A stretch of 64,000 bases of DNA from Sesamum alatum (Eukaryota; Streptophyta; Magnoliopsida; Lamiales; Pedaliaceae), in the NCBI GenBank assembly GCA_034509735.1, contig JACGWO010000010.1, positions 16,629,193-16,693,192 on the forward strand, read 5' to 3'. Shown here one piece after another: positions 1-10,252 of this stretch (its first letter is position 1; each line of letters opens with the position of its first letter). The notes under the pieces were generated by a model. That model did not search any database, was not told the DNA's origin, and worked only from the letters and a program-made list of their open reading frames with translations. A program made the translations under genes and the position numbers.

Positions 1-315
1 GCAACATGCATTTTGAATTCTGGTAAATTTCGCATTTTCTTGCTCCCGCTCGCGCTCCCCGGTGAATCCGTTTCCTTCAGCAAGGTGTTCTTAAAACAAG
101 CCTAGTCATCTTTTTTTCTTATTCAATTTAAAAACCCTAAATTTGTACAAATCAACAAATTCCAGCCACTTTTAAAAATTCAGTGGGCAGAATTCTGCAA
201 ATGCCAAAAAAAAATTTGTGTTACTATTTGCCACCCCTATATTTACAATCCTTATTTTACCACCCCCCTTATTTATGGGGTGGTAAATACAATTAAGCCA
301 AAATTAATCCCTCTA
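1..315. other. AT-rich start of window, no gene seen
   Basis: No coding region is visible. Around 40-60 there is a short CG-rich stretch (ctcccgctcgcgctcccc) resembling the 3' end of Ty1/copia LTRs like those at 29000-31110, so this may be the tail of such an LTR. At 261-290 an inverted repeat (accacccccc ... ggggtggt) could form a small hairpin. Confidence 0.3.
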
Positions 316-765
316 CTTTAGATTATTTGAAAGTAGACGCAGAAATATTGAAAGAAGAAATAAAATATACAAAAGAAAAGAGAAATCAATCCCTTATGTC
401 TACAGTAGAAATTTTAGAAACTAACATACCTAATAATGTCCTCGAAATAGAAAAAGAAGAAATAAAAAATAATTTGTATCAACTTTATAAATAGTTACTA
501 GCCAAAAATGGCATGCAAAGATTGATTTATCGATGAACAATAATTTTAGAAAAATATTTTCAACCTAATTGATAGTGGTGCATATATTAATTGTATCAAG
601 AAGGGATTAATAGCAACCAAAGTTTTTTGAAAAAGCAACCTACTTTTATCCTATGCTAATGGGCATAAATTAGATATAAATTTTAAGATCCCTAAACACT
701 TTAGATGCAACAATTAGAAATGTATCTCTACTATCTATCGATAAAAAAATTAACCAACAAAATAA
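316..765 (+). pseudogene. endogenous pararetrovirus-like (Caulimoviridae) protease remnant
   Basis: Two coding-like stretches lie in tandem. The first (about 316-492) is a lysine/glutamate-rich open frame ending in a stop. The second (about 567-712) carries an aspartic-protease active-site motif, LIDSGA, followed by a cysteine and glycine pattern typical of plant caulimovirid polyproteins. The frame is broken by at least two stops (near 627 and 711) and no reverse transcriptase follows, so this is a dead scrap of an old integrated copy. What is seen is the motif and the stops; the family call is inference from motif resemblance. An LTR-retrotransposon protease is the alternative. Confidence 0.42.
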
Positions 766-849
766 TCTAGGGAACATCTTTCTTAAGAAAGATTTTTTCC
801 ATTAGAATGATAAACGAGGAAGGTATAATAGGAGTTGATTATGAAAGAT

Positions 850-1405
850 AATAAATAATTAGATTATTTATGTGATGGCCCATTAGATGGACGGGTCGAT
901 ATCGTACTGGGGCCACGTTAAGTAATAAATAGGATTTATTAATTAAAAAGAGTTCCGGAATTAGGTCTTTTCAACCTTGAATTAAATTGGATTAAAAGAT
1001 CACTGGGCACAATATATTTGAACATTGAATTAAATTGGATTTAATTCCTAAGATTTATTGGACTTATTGTTATTGGGTTAAAATAAATCCCGGTGCATAG
1101 AATTATGGCCCAAGAGACAAGTTATTTTCACTTTTGGAGAGGGAAGAGTTGGACTCTTTCCATAAGTAGATGGCGCCGATTTTTGGCTCTTCCTTAGAGC
1201 ACCCCCTAGCTATTCTTGGATGATGAAGACTTGTTCATTTTGGAAAGGAACAAGTCAACTCCAATTCAAGTTCTCTTTTTATGGTATGATTTGATCATAC
1301 CTTTTAAGAGAGATGCTTGATTGAAGATTAATTGATGATTGATTGGAATGCATCTAGATACTTCTAGGATGTATCTAACACATTCTAACAATCTCATAAA
1401 TAATA
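850..1405 (+). mobile_element. Ty1/copia LTR fragment
   Basis: This stretch aligns by eye over most of its length with the reverse complement of about 29560-30120. Shared blocks include gatggacgggtcgat, the run through 'ggcccaagag' and 'gttggactctttcc', the 'ttttatggtatgatt...cataccttt' block and 'acacattctaacaatc'. It is therefore a diverged plus-strand copy of the same copia LTR family. It stops at about 1405, the point where the other copy has its TATA-like run, and the 240-bp tandem array begins immediately afterwards. Confidence 0.6.
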
Positions 1406-1412
1406 TGTAGGT

Positions 1413-2130
1413 GATGTGGTTTGCGACTTGATTGGTGCCCCATTGCGGGAGGTATTGTCTACTTTGGCTTCGAATGAGCCTCACGGTTTTGTCCTGAAAA
1501 GGCGCCTCGCTAGGGAGAGGAGGTCTTGGGGCTTATAAATTACTTAAGCTCCTCATTTACAATCAATGTGGAATGCTTGCCTACGTCATCGAACCCCTAG
1601 ATGAGGGGCTTGGGACGGGCATATGGCCTCGTTCCCACAGATGACGCTAAATGATGTGGTTTGCGACTTGATTGGTGCCTCGTTGCGTGAAGTATTGACC
1701 TCTGGGGCTTTGAATGAGCCTCACGATTTTGTCCTGAAAAGGCGCCTCGCTAGGGAGATGAGGTCTTGGAGCTGATAAGCCACTCAAGCTTCTCATGTGC
1801 AACTAATGTGGGATGCTTGCCTACATCATCAGTCCTCAGATGAGGGCCTTGGGAATAGCACATGGCCTCGTTCCCACAGATAATGCCAAGTGATGTGGTT
1901 TGTGACTTGATTGGTGCCCCATTGTGTGAAGTATTGTCTGCTCTGGCTTCAAATGAGCCTCACGATTTTGTCATGAAAAGGCGCCTCGCAAGGGAGATGA
2001 GGTCTTGAGACTTATAAACCACTCAAGCTTCTCGTTCGCAACCAATGTGGGATGTTTGCCTTCATCATCATCTCCCCATACGAGGGGCTTGGAACGGGCA
2101 CATGGCCTCGTTCCCACATATGACGCCAAT
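1413..2130 (+). repeat. three-unit 240-bp tandem repeat
   Basis: Units start at 1413, 1653 and 1892 (each begins gatgtggttt), with a period of 239-240 bp and visibly high identity. A fourth start at 2131 diverges after a few bases. Each unit contains 'aaaaggcgcctcgctaggga', 'cttataaa', 'caatgtggga(t)gcttgcct' and 'tggcctcgttcccaca'. The short ORFs inside it are not credible genes. A much diverged relative lies at about 10042-10195 in a mannanase intron. The family is not recognised; the TATA-like cttataaa block and dispersed occurrence suggest a retroelement-derived module. Confidence 0.85.
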
Positions 2131-2541
2131 GATGAGGTGTTTGCACATCAATGCTTCTCATTCCTAATATGGGAGTTTGTATTGTTTTGTATGGAACATC
2201 GAAGAGATTACTGATTTTCTGCAAAATTGTTATAATATTCTAAAAGGAAAAAGATTACTGGAGTACGTACTTGTTTTTTCTTCTCTTATTTTTCCTCAAA
2301 ATAATGATGTCTTACATAAGTAACTGGAACTTTTGTCTCTTGCATTCTGTCTCTTTGGTAACTCTTCATTGCACAGCCTAGCAGGTCTAGAACATCGCTT
2401 GTCTTGTAGTTTTGTTCATCTATTATTACAAGTTTTCTGTTGGTCTGTAATCTTCCATTGCTATGCAACATCTGCAGATGATTATGCTTGTCGTTTGTTC
2501 ATCTATTATGAGTTTTCTGCTGGTTTATAATCTTCGATTGG
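2131..2541 (+). other. non-coding spacer with a short direct repeat
   Basis: No gene recognised. A segment of roughly 47 bp (ttgttcatctatta...ttttctg..ggt.t.taatctt) occurs twice, at about 2413-2461 and 2495-2540. The second copy ends exactly where the large duplicated block begins. Confidence 0.4.
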
Positions 2542-2542
2542 G

Positions 2543-2725
2543 ATGTATGAAAACGATCTAGTTCAAAAAGACAAGTATTTGTACGAGGACAACACCCCAC
2601 AAAACTGTATGTATTATTATCAAGATTACGTACAAGGAAAGAAATTAATTAAAGTGTATAACAATAAATTCTTTGTTGATGCGAAAAATGGCTGCACAAG
2701 TTGGGATGCAGCGGTTAACAGTTAG
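2543..2725 (+). other. 60-codon ORF conserved in both duplicated copies
   Basis: The frame opens with ATG and ends in TAG after 60 codons. It is rich in Tyr, Asn and Lys, with a C-terminal NGCTSWDA block. The counterpart at 20454-20636 has the same length but starts at TTG. About 9 of 60 residues differ for roughly 11 nucleotide changes, most of them replacement changes, although several are conservative (Asp/Glu, Leu/Val, Tyr/Phe). No family is recognised. It could be the end of a former exon. I treat it as an unproven ORF. Confidence 0.2.
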
Positions 2726-4792
2726 CCTTTTCTAAGAGATAAGAAGCTACAACAATAAACAGTTAACTATAAATGCAATTCGCCCATCATTTCCATTTTT
2801 CAATATTGTAAGAATTCAAATTTTTTTGTCTAAATTCTGATAAGCTATTAAAGATTTTGAATGTGGAGATAAATATCTATATAACATGAATAATTATATT
2901 TATACCTTCTAGTATTTGGTGTAGTTACATAAATTATTCCTAATTTTCATATAATTACACAAACCATTCTTATCAGTCGAAAAAGTGATCGAAAGAGGTA
3001 AAATAACTTACTTATTCCTCTGGTGAAAACAAAAAAATTAAATTAATTAAAATCTTAATAAGCTATTAAATGTTTTGAATGTCTGAGAAATATTATACTA
3101 AATAAATCTATATATAATAGGGATAATTATATTAACATCCCTTAACTTTTGGTGTAGTTACATAAATCTTTCCTCCTTTTGTATAATTATACAAATCACT
3201 TTTATTAGTTGAAAAAGTCAGGTAAAATGACTTATTTGTCCCTCCGATGAAAGCCAATAAAACTAATTAATAAATTATAATTTCTTGTATGTATAGTAAA
3301 TAAAAAAAGATTTTAAGTTATACTTTATTGATTTTAATAAATATTTATTATAAATTAAAAACTAGAGGATATATAACAAATAATAAATAAATACTATTTA
3401 AACATAAATAAAAAACTATTTTGTTATACTTTATTAATTTAATAAATCGTTATTATAAAATTTTAAAAGTTTTAGGATAAAAATAATAAATAAATACTAA
3501 TTTCAAAAATAGAAACTTATTGAAAAATAAGATGGTTGTGCTGATTGAACTTATTAATTAATATGAACATTTTAATTTAAAATTTTGTAAAGATTAAAAG
3601 AAACTGTAAGGGTTAAAAAGTAAAATATTATGAAAACAATTTACATAAAAAATTATAGGGTTCATTTTGTTATATTCCATAATATTACTTTAACACTCCC
3701 TTTGAAGTTTGATAATTACAAAACCATACCCGAGAGGATTTAAGTTCATGGAAAATCATACACATGTCTAACTGGATCAACAGAGGATCTAGGGGTTTTC
3801 AAGAGATTTTTTGACTGACATCAACCTTTTCTGAGCCGAAAAATGGGTGAGAGGATGTCGATGTAATGATGTTGACATTTTCGTTGAGTTGATTCGTACT
3901 TTATTTCAAAAGATCAAGAGATATAAATATAAATATGTCTTTTTATTAATTATTTTTCTAAAAACATATTCATCCATACTTTGGCATGAGGTATTTACAA
4001 GTCTTAATATTAATTCATAAAAAAGATTAATAAAAGCAAAAAAAAAAAAAAAAAAAGTTCGTTTGAGTGCTCAAATTGGGCTAAAGAAGCTCTGACACAA
4101 TTTAATTGTGCCCAGGCCCATGGATTTGGATAGATGAATTTGGGCCAGAATTTTTTTTCTTTTTTTTCGAAATTACATACTATTTTAATTTTTACGTTAT
4201 TTCGGTTGATCTATTAAAGCCTGAAAATCCAACTGGTCTGTTTTATCACCTCTATTAAAAAGATAATACCAAATTAGTTCTCTCTCTTTGATTTTTCTAC
4301 TAATCTCTTATTTGTTAATTGGTACTCCCTCATCTCCTCATATCACTTTTCTTATTTAAGGTTTTTTTATTCCATCTTTCATTTATTTTATATTTTAAAT
4401 TATTTTATTTTATTTCTTTTTATATATTTTTTATTTCACTTATTGTAAATTAATAACTATATAGATAATTAAAAAACTAATTCATAATAGATTGTGACAA
4501 TTATTTATAATTTTCAATTTAGAAAATTAAGTATACAGATCGAGTATGCAGATAGTGCAAAATCGTACTAAATCAATACTATTTATCACGGTCGAAGCAA
4601 AAACTTAATTTTGACTACAGTATCTAAATTCGGCATGGTTTTATCCATGGCTAAAATATTTGCCATGGAGTTTAGCTGTAGCAAATATTTTGGCATCGTT
4701 TGTAGAAACAACGGCTAATAGCCTTTGCACAATTTATGGTCAATTAGTATCCGCCATGATTTATACCTTTAACTATTGTAATTAATCACAGT

Positions 4793-6024
4793 TGATGTGG
4801 GCAGAAAGAGCTCGTATTGGACCTGAGCAGAGTGGATCTTGAATTTTTGCAAGCTATGGAAAGGAAATAGGGGTGGCAATCCAACCTGGACCAGGCAAAA
4901 CCCGCCCCGTTTAGATATGTATATATATATATATATTTATTTATTATGATAGAATAAATACTAATAAAATATTATATTATTTAATTTAATTATTGTTAGG
5001 TACATGTTCAATAGTTGATTAATTAAAAATTTATCCCACAATACTTAACGATGAGAAAGACAAAGAAGTTGTTACTAATGTATAATCAATAATTCAATAT
5101 GAATTGTTTGAGTTGTTCTATTATGAACAATTTTATTTGTACTTGAAATTCTTTTTCGACTTGAATTTGAGTTAGATTATGAACAATTAATTTTATTTGT
5201 AATTGATATATTAAATTTTATTTTTTTAATTTATAGAACAAATAAAAAATTAAAAAAATTAAAAAAATCGGGTCTACCGGGTTAGACCCGTCCCGGCGGG
5301 TTTTGTAGCGGGGCGGGTCCTGGGTCCTTCTCGAAGTTGGCGTGGCGGGTCCCGGGTCCACCAAAACCTGCCCCATACCCGCCCCGTTGCCACCCCTAAA
5401 ATGGAACCTGCAAAAAAAGCATCAACACTCCGACGCTCAAGTCAGTAAGCGGTTATAGGAGAATAAGTTTGAATAAAGCAATATAGTCATAAGATTTCGT
5501 GAATAATGAACATAAAATGAACTTGGTGAGAGTTGAGAGCATAAATTCGCATGCTAGAGTGCTGAAAAAAAAAATCATTACTTGTGTCAGCCAAGTAGAC
5601 AAGTATTTATAAAGAATGACCCATGGTTGGCAAGGATCCTTGTTGACCGGGACTTCTAGGAGGATCAAGCACCGACCTTCCTAGACTTTTGTCGCGTCAG
5701 GATTCCTAAAAGGTAGAAGGGTGGTCGGAGGAGTCTTGCGAGGATGAGAATAAAACTGGGGCTTACCCTTATCTGGACTTCCTGATAGGCTCGGGCCTAT
5801 GCCTTGGGCTTCCCTGGTTGGGCTCCCATCCTTCATTTGGGCTGAGCCTTTCCTCCGCCGGGGGAGAGGCCTGACCATCCCTGCCTTGGGCTGGACCCCT
5901 CCTCTTGTGCCACCTCTGAGGGTGTGCGGGCTTATGCGAGGCTTCAGTATTCCTCTTGAGCTCCCAGGAATCCCATTGGGTCTTCGGGCCTTGTATTTTG
6001 GGCTAAGCATGTTAGTACATATCA
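4793..6024 (-). mobile_element. Tat-type gypsy 3' LTR (copy A)
   Basis: Read on the minus strand, the LTR starts TGATATGTAC at 6024 and ends CCCACATCA at 4793, giving canonical TG...CA ends. Without the hAT-type insertion at 4868-5398 it is about 700 bp, matching the 692-bp counterpart at 23653-24344. A TATA-like tttataaata lies at about 5608-5620 (minus strand), and the transcribed part holds 'gacttgagcgtcgga', common in plant gypsy LTR ends. The polypurine tract is next to the 6024 edge, which identifies it as the 3' LTR of a minus-strand element whose pol is absent from the window. Confidence 0.75.
4868..5398. mobile_element. hAT-type MITE inserted in the LTR
   Basis: The 531-bp insertion has perfect 12-bp terminal inverted repeats (TAGGGGTGGCAA / TTGCCACCCCTA) and is absent from the otherwise collinear copy B LTR, where the flanks join directly. 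The flanking 8-mers, aaaggaaa and aaatggaa, match at 6 of 8 positions, consistent with a decayed 8-bp target duplication of the hAT superfamily. The subterminal sequence is GC-rich (acccgccccg, cggcgggtt, gcgggtcccgggtcc) around an AT-rich core. There is no coding capacity. Confidence 0.85.
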
Positions 6025-6030
6025 ATTAGT

Positions 6031-6046
6031 CCCCCTCCCCTCCCAC
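6031..6046 (-). other. polypurine tract of the minus-strand gypsy element
   Basis: On the minus strand this reads gtgggaggggaggggg and sits 6 bases before the LTR start at 6024. That is the expected site of plus-strand DNA priming. Confidence 0.65.
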
Positions 6047-6516
6047 CACTCTGAGAGAGAGGGTTCACTACCATTCCCACTCAGAGTAGAAGCCTTTCGA
6101 TGGAGCAAGGGGTTTGTCTTTCCTTCCTTCCCAGTTGGTCAAAAGTGAACTTTCTTCCTTGCCAAGGGAAGCATGACAGTCATCTAAGGCTACAACCCTT
6201 GTGTTAAACTTGTAATGATGGTTGGGGGCTGCCTTTATGGTAGGCTACAACGTAGGTCTCCACAGAGGCTATGCGAGTGGCGGCCACGCGTCCTCCATGG
6301 AGGGTAGTTACCACTAACTGCCCATGTCGGTTGGTTGGCTACTTGGTAACCACCCAATGAGAGGTGGTTATTCACACGTTCCCTGGGTAACTGCATCCAT
6401 TCTTCCATCTTCCCACGTCTTTGCAAGAGCGAACTGCAACTTTATACATCTTTCCACCATCTCTGTAAGTTGATCTTCTTTACTCTCGCATTTTCTTTAG
6501 GTTTTTTCTGCAAAAA

Positions 6517-8550
6517 ATGTCTTCTTCCACCCCTTCTAATAAGTCCATCCAGTTTATGGTGGAACAGGTTAGAGGCGATGATCCCTCCGAAGCTTCCTCT
6601 ATCGGCATGGGCCTAGTCTTCGACCTTTCGAGGCGGCAGGAGTTGGAGCAGGAAACTTTCTTGGGCTCCCTCTGCCTAGTTGTTTATGCTTTTACTGGGC
6701 CCAGTTGAGGTCAGTCTTAGGTTTCCCATTTCCTCTTTCTATCAGGATGTTTCTAGGTTGTCTAGGGTTCCTCTGAACTAGTTAGCCCCTAACTCCTTCC
6801 GGTTTCTTGCGAGTTTTGCATTGAGCTTTACATATCACAATTAGCCCGTCATTGGCCAGATTTTTTTTCTTTTTGTTTTCAGTTGAGGAAGTCAGAGTTT
6901 GGTACCATCCATTTCTTCCCTCGGCGGGGGATTCGTTTCATCCCCGCCTGTGGCGCGCCTAAGTCATGGAGGGGTAATTTTTTTTTCGTGTGCCCCCTCC
7001 TTTGGTCCTTCCCTTATGAGTAGGTTTTTGATCTTCCTCCAGCCAACCCCATATTTTGGAAGGATAGGCCACCAATCTTCGCGGCTTTCTTAGAGGAGCT
7101 GAACGAGGACCCCTACGATGTTAGGGGCTTTATAGACGAGAGACTTCTCTTTCGCTTTGGGCTGAGTCCCAAGGAGGTCCCTTTTGGAGGAGCCCCTGGG
7201 TAACCTTTATTTATGTTCTCTGATTCTTCTGGTTATGTTGGCATTCCTGAGTAATGATCTTGATTTTTTTTCTTTTTGCAAAGAAAGACATGTTCGACAA
7301 ACTTCTAAGAGAGAGTGCTTAGGGGAGTCCTAGAGGGAGTCCCGCCGCGACCAGGACTCTTGGAGGGACCCTGGTCTCTGGTGATGGAAAAGTGAAGCAA
7401 CTTGCCCCTCCCCCCCAAAGGGGGTCCTCCAAGTGGGTGAAGGGGAGCTCTTTTAGCCAACCCCCTTCTGGGATCTCCATGCGAGTGGCCACCCGCTCAA
7501 CTGCAGCACCCCTTCCTCCATCCTCTCGAGGCTCCTCCTCCCGGTGCCAGCAATTCGTCCCTGATCAGAGTTTCTGCAAGGGATAATCCTCCCTGTAGTT
7601 AAGCGCGGGCCTCCCTCTTTAAGGAGGAGCTAGTTGGTGCTCTTTCGTGCCACACTGTGAAGTTATAGTACCCCGTTCTGCCCAGGTTTATAGATTGCCT
7701 TTGATTTTGATCTTGTGTTCCTCTTCCCAGGTGGCGAGGGTGGTAGGGGAGCTTCTAAGTCGTCCTATGGAGGCACCTCCGCTTCCTCCTGTCGATGGGC
7801 AACAGGAGGCTAGAGGATCGCGTAGAGTGGTTGGCCTCCAATCTGGCCAAGATGAAGGAGGCCAGGAGGAGGTCCTGAGGAGTACTAGCAGGCGGAGAAG
7901 GAGAGAAAAAAGCTCTATTAGGGCTTCCTAGCTTTGTCGAAGGATCAATCAGAGACCCTGAGGAAAGTAGTTGACAAGGCCCCCCGAACTTCCCTCACAC
8001 TAAGGAAGGGAAGCAGTTCCTGGCCTCGTACTGAGAGAGCCGCCTCTCGTAATACAAGAAGTTTGAGGATTTTCAAAGAGAAGTCGTCGGGATTGGGGGG
8101 CTATTCTTAATGTATGGGTTCGTGTCTTGCCAGGAGCTGTTCGCGGCACAAGGTACCCTCCAGAGGGGGTGGATACTTTCTTCCTGGACTACAAGGCGAT
8201 TCTAAAGAATGCCTTGAACCCCTTCGCTCCTCCCCTTCCGTAGGTTGAATCTTCCCCCATTGATCCAGGTAAAGCTTGCCTAGTTTTCTTCTCTTTTATT
8301 TGGGATTTTCAGGCTATTGAATGACATGGCTAATAACTTTTTTTTTTTCAAAGGAGGAGTTGGACCAATTGTTGGATACTGTGATGGGGGAGGTTTGGCC
8401 CCCAAAAGGAGAAGATGTGGAAGCTCCGGCGGACACGCCCCCTGAGATGGACTTCACCCCTCTGCCAAGCCTGTTAATGTTGTTCCCCCCACCCTGAGCC
8501 GGAAGCCCCAGAAGAGCCTTATAAGAACCCGCTTGTGGGGAAGAATGACT
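6517..8550 (+). pseudogene. antisense accessory gene, 'putative gypsy type transposon' domain plus coiled coil (copy A)
   Basis: The frame opens at ATG 6517 (MSSSTPSNKS) on the strand opposite the LTR. It is then broken by several stops and frameshifts. Recognisable parts, clearer in copy B, are as follows. The hydrophobic domain known as 'putative gypsy type transposon' (Transposase_28) runs from about 6720 to 7200 and includes the PNSFR-type segment. A Pro/Ser-rich linker follows at about 7320-7600, then a Lys/Glu-rich coiled coil at about 7800-8050. The C-terminal tail is acidic (about 8350-8497) with a stop near 8495. A spliceosomal intron is likely before 'cag' at about 6880, where a T-rich run precedes the acceptor. 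In Tat-lineage elements such antisense genes lie between pol and the 3' LTR; the function is unknown. Confidence 0.6.
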
Positions 8551-8989
8551 GATTGTGCCCCCTCCCCTGAAACACTTTTAAATTTTTTGCATGCTTGCCG
8601 CGATGATGCGTGGGGATGAAATAATTTTATGTTTTCTTTTTTTGAATGTTGCTACTGCTCCCCCCTCTCAAGCCGGTTTGGCTGGAGGTGGTCTTTTTTG
8701 ACATGTTTCTATTTTCCTTCATGTTAAGTTTTTTTACCTGCTTTGGTGATTGGGGGTTGGCCACCCCATGCATATTTGTGTTAAATTATAGAAAAAGAAG
8801 GCAAAATAATTTTTCTGGTGAATTTGAGAATGCCTTTTCTCTGTAAGAGTTATTTTTTGTGCTTTGACCCTCGACTCTGGGCCGTTTCTTGTTCTTCTTT
8901 ACTTGGAAAACAAAAACAAATACAGAACTTAATGATACAAATTATTACAAAATTGAGACCCATCAAAACAACTAATTTGGTAATGCATA
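8551..8989. other. no gene seen; probably remnant interior of the minus-strand gypsy element
   Basis: The sequence downstream of the accessory gene is moderately GC-rich and then becomes AT-rich. Two overlapping short open frames here show no recognisable domain. The element's pol is missing, so the element is truncated somewhere in this interval. Confidence 0.3.
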
Positions 8990-9481
8990 TCAGCTGCCTT
9001 GATTGGAATGCAATCTCCAACTTTGTCCATATTTTTTTTGAACTATCTTCTTTATCTTAGGACACAATCTCCCCTTCCATTGAAATACAACCTTGTCCCT
9101 ATTTTCCTGCAATCTCTTCATCAAAAACTCTCTTATCCACTCTAACATTGTGATCACAGGCTTTTCTCTAGCATCCAAAATGTTGTTATTAAATGATTCA
9201 CATACATTATTAAGCAACATGTCACACCTTGGCCCCACAGTAGAATGTTACCTACTCCATTCACTTGGTGGCTTATCATTAAACCACTCATATGCAGTAG
9301 GATCTAAATTTTTTAGTTCTTCCATCCTGCAATTAAATTCTCCCACAATGATTGCCCTGGCAGCCCTCCACAATGCATTTTTAAAAGCTAACCCCCTATA
9401 TCCAGTTGTTTTGAAATTGTTGTGTAGATATCTCTCACAATATCTATGCACACTATCAGAAAACACATTGTGAAATGCCAT
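8990..9481 (-). pseudogene. Mutator-like (MULE) transposase fragment
   Basis: Two abutting minus-strand frames together encode a C-terminal part of a plant MuDR/MULE transposase. The upstream part (9481-9248) has YLHNNFKT, ALWRAAR and PPSEWSR. A stop separates it from the downstream part (9238-8990), which has CDMLLNNVCESFNN and AREKPVITMLEWIR. These are characteristic of the region at and after the MULE catalytic domain. The N-terminal half, SWIM finger and TIRs are not seen. The fragment abuts the broken end of the mannanase gene on the same strand. Confidence 0.85.
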
Positions 9482-9763
9482 TATGATACTTTTAGAAAAT
9501 AATTAAAATTTTCAAATGTCGTGTTAATATTTTTATATGTACTTTAATATACATATACAATAGCTAGCATAGACACATAATATTGCCAAAACACATCTCT
9601 TTGACTAACAAAACACATACAAACAACGGTTACGGACCACCAACCTGTAAATACGTCGAATTCAACTAAAAATTTGGACTGCCTTGTCGACACTTTTAAT
9701 TTCTAGCATATGCAAGAAAAGATATTTGTACGTATACTTAGATAAGAGAGTGTACGTACTTAC
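9482..9763 (-). other. remaining part of mannanase intron 4
   Basis: This begins with the donor GTAAGTACG after exon 4 and runs into the MULE fragment without any acceptor followed by coding sequence. The breakpoint between gene and MULE fragment is inside or near this interval. Confidence 0.5.
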
Positions 9764-10041
9764 CATTGATCAGGGTAGAGATGAATTGTGGCGAAATCGA
9801 TGAAAGGGATACGGTTATTGGCAATGAAATCAGTCCCAACTTCATAACCAGGATTGTTTTGTTTCTTTTCGGGCATAGATTCCCCGTAAAATCCTTCCAT
9901 CCCTATTTCCAGGAGATGGTTCTTGTCTATCGATTTTACGTAAGCTGACATTTCCGCCACCCAATCCTAAAATTGATAATCATCAATAATGTTAATTTAT
10001 TACATTTCTCCGGAATTTGTAAAGATTGTTGGAATATTCTG

Positions 10042-10195
10042 TTTATTGTTGATGCGTCGTGCAATGGGATTAGTGCCCGTTGCGTGAAATATCGCATGCC
10101 CATTCTGGTTTTAAATGAGCATCACAGTAAACTTGCTAAGGAGAGGGTTTATAAACTGTTCAAACTCCTTGTATGTAAACGATATGGGAACGTGC
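10042..10195 (+). repeat. diverged relative of the 240-bp tandem unit, inside mannanase intron 3
   Basis: The order of blocks matches the 1413-2130 units: 'gtgcccgttgcgtgaa.tat', 'tctggttttaaatgagcatcac', 'cttgctaaggagag', 'tttataaactgttcaaactcctt'. Identity is much lower than among the tandem units. It marks a dispersed repeat family that is not confined to the array. Confidence 0.5.
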
Positions 10196-10208
10196 ATGGT
10201 AATATCAA

Positions 10209-10209
10209 T

Positions 10210-10252
<43 letters not shown>
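10209..10252. repeat. (AT)n(AG)n compound microsatellite
   Basis: An AT run of about 22 bp is followed directly by about 20 bp of AG, within mannanase intron 3. Confidence 0.95.

Larger units (their letters stand above)
2542..8232 (+). repeat. segmental duplication, copy A
   Basis: This block is collinear with 20454-26818. It comprises about 2.25 kb of AT-rich flank (2542-4792), a gypsy LTR (4793-6024) and most of an antisense accessory gene. Because the flank outside the LTR is shared up to the same LTR edge, the unit was duplicated after the element inserted, rather than inserted twice. Copy A alone has the 531-bp hAT-type insertion (4868-5398) and lacks the roughly 910-bp insertion of copy B. 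The AT-rich part also has internal similarity: 2890-3050 resembles 3117-3260. Between 4540 and 4790 there are CACTA-like subterminal motifs such as 'aaatatttgcca'. Confidence 0.85.

Noticed and set aside
5681..6025. 114-codon minus-strand frame starting at 6025
   Set aside because: It lies almost entirely inside the gypsy LTR and has no domain. LTRs of this class are GC-rich and open by chance.
10209..10252. AT/AG run as a possible insertion-site signature
   Set aside because: Simple microsatellite expansion in an intron explains it; no element boundaries are nearby.
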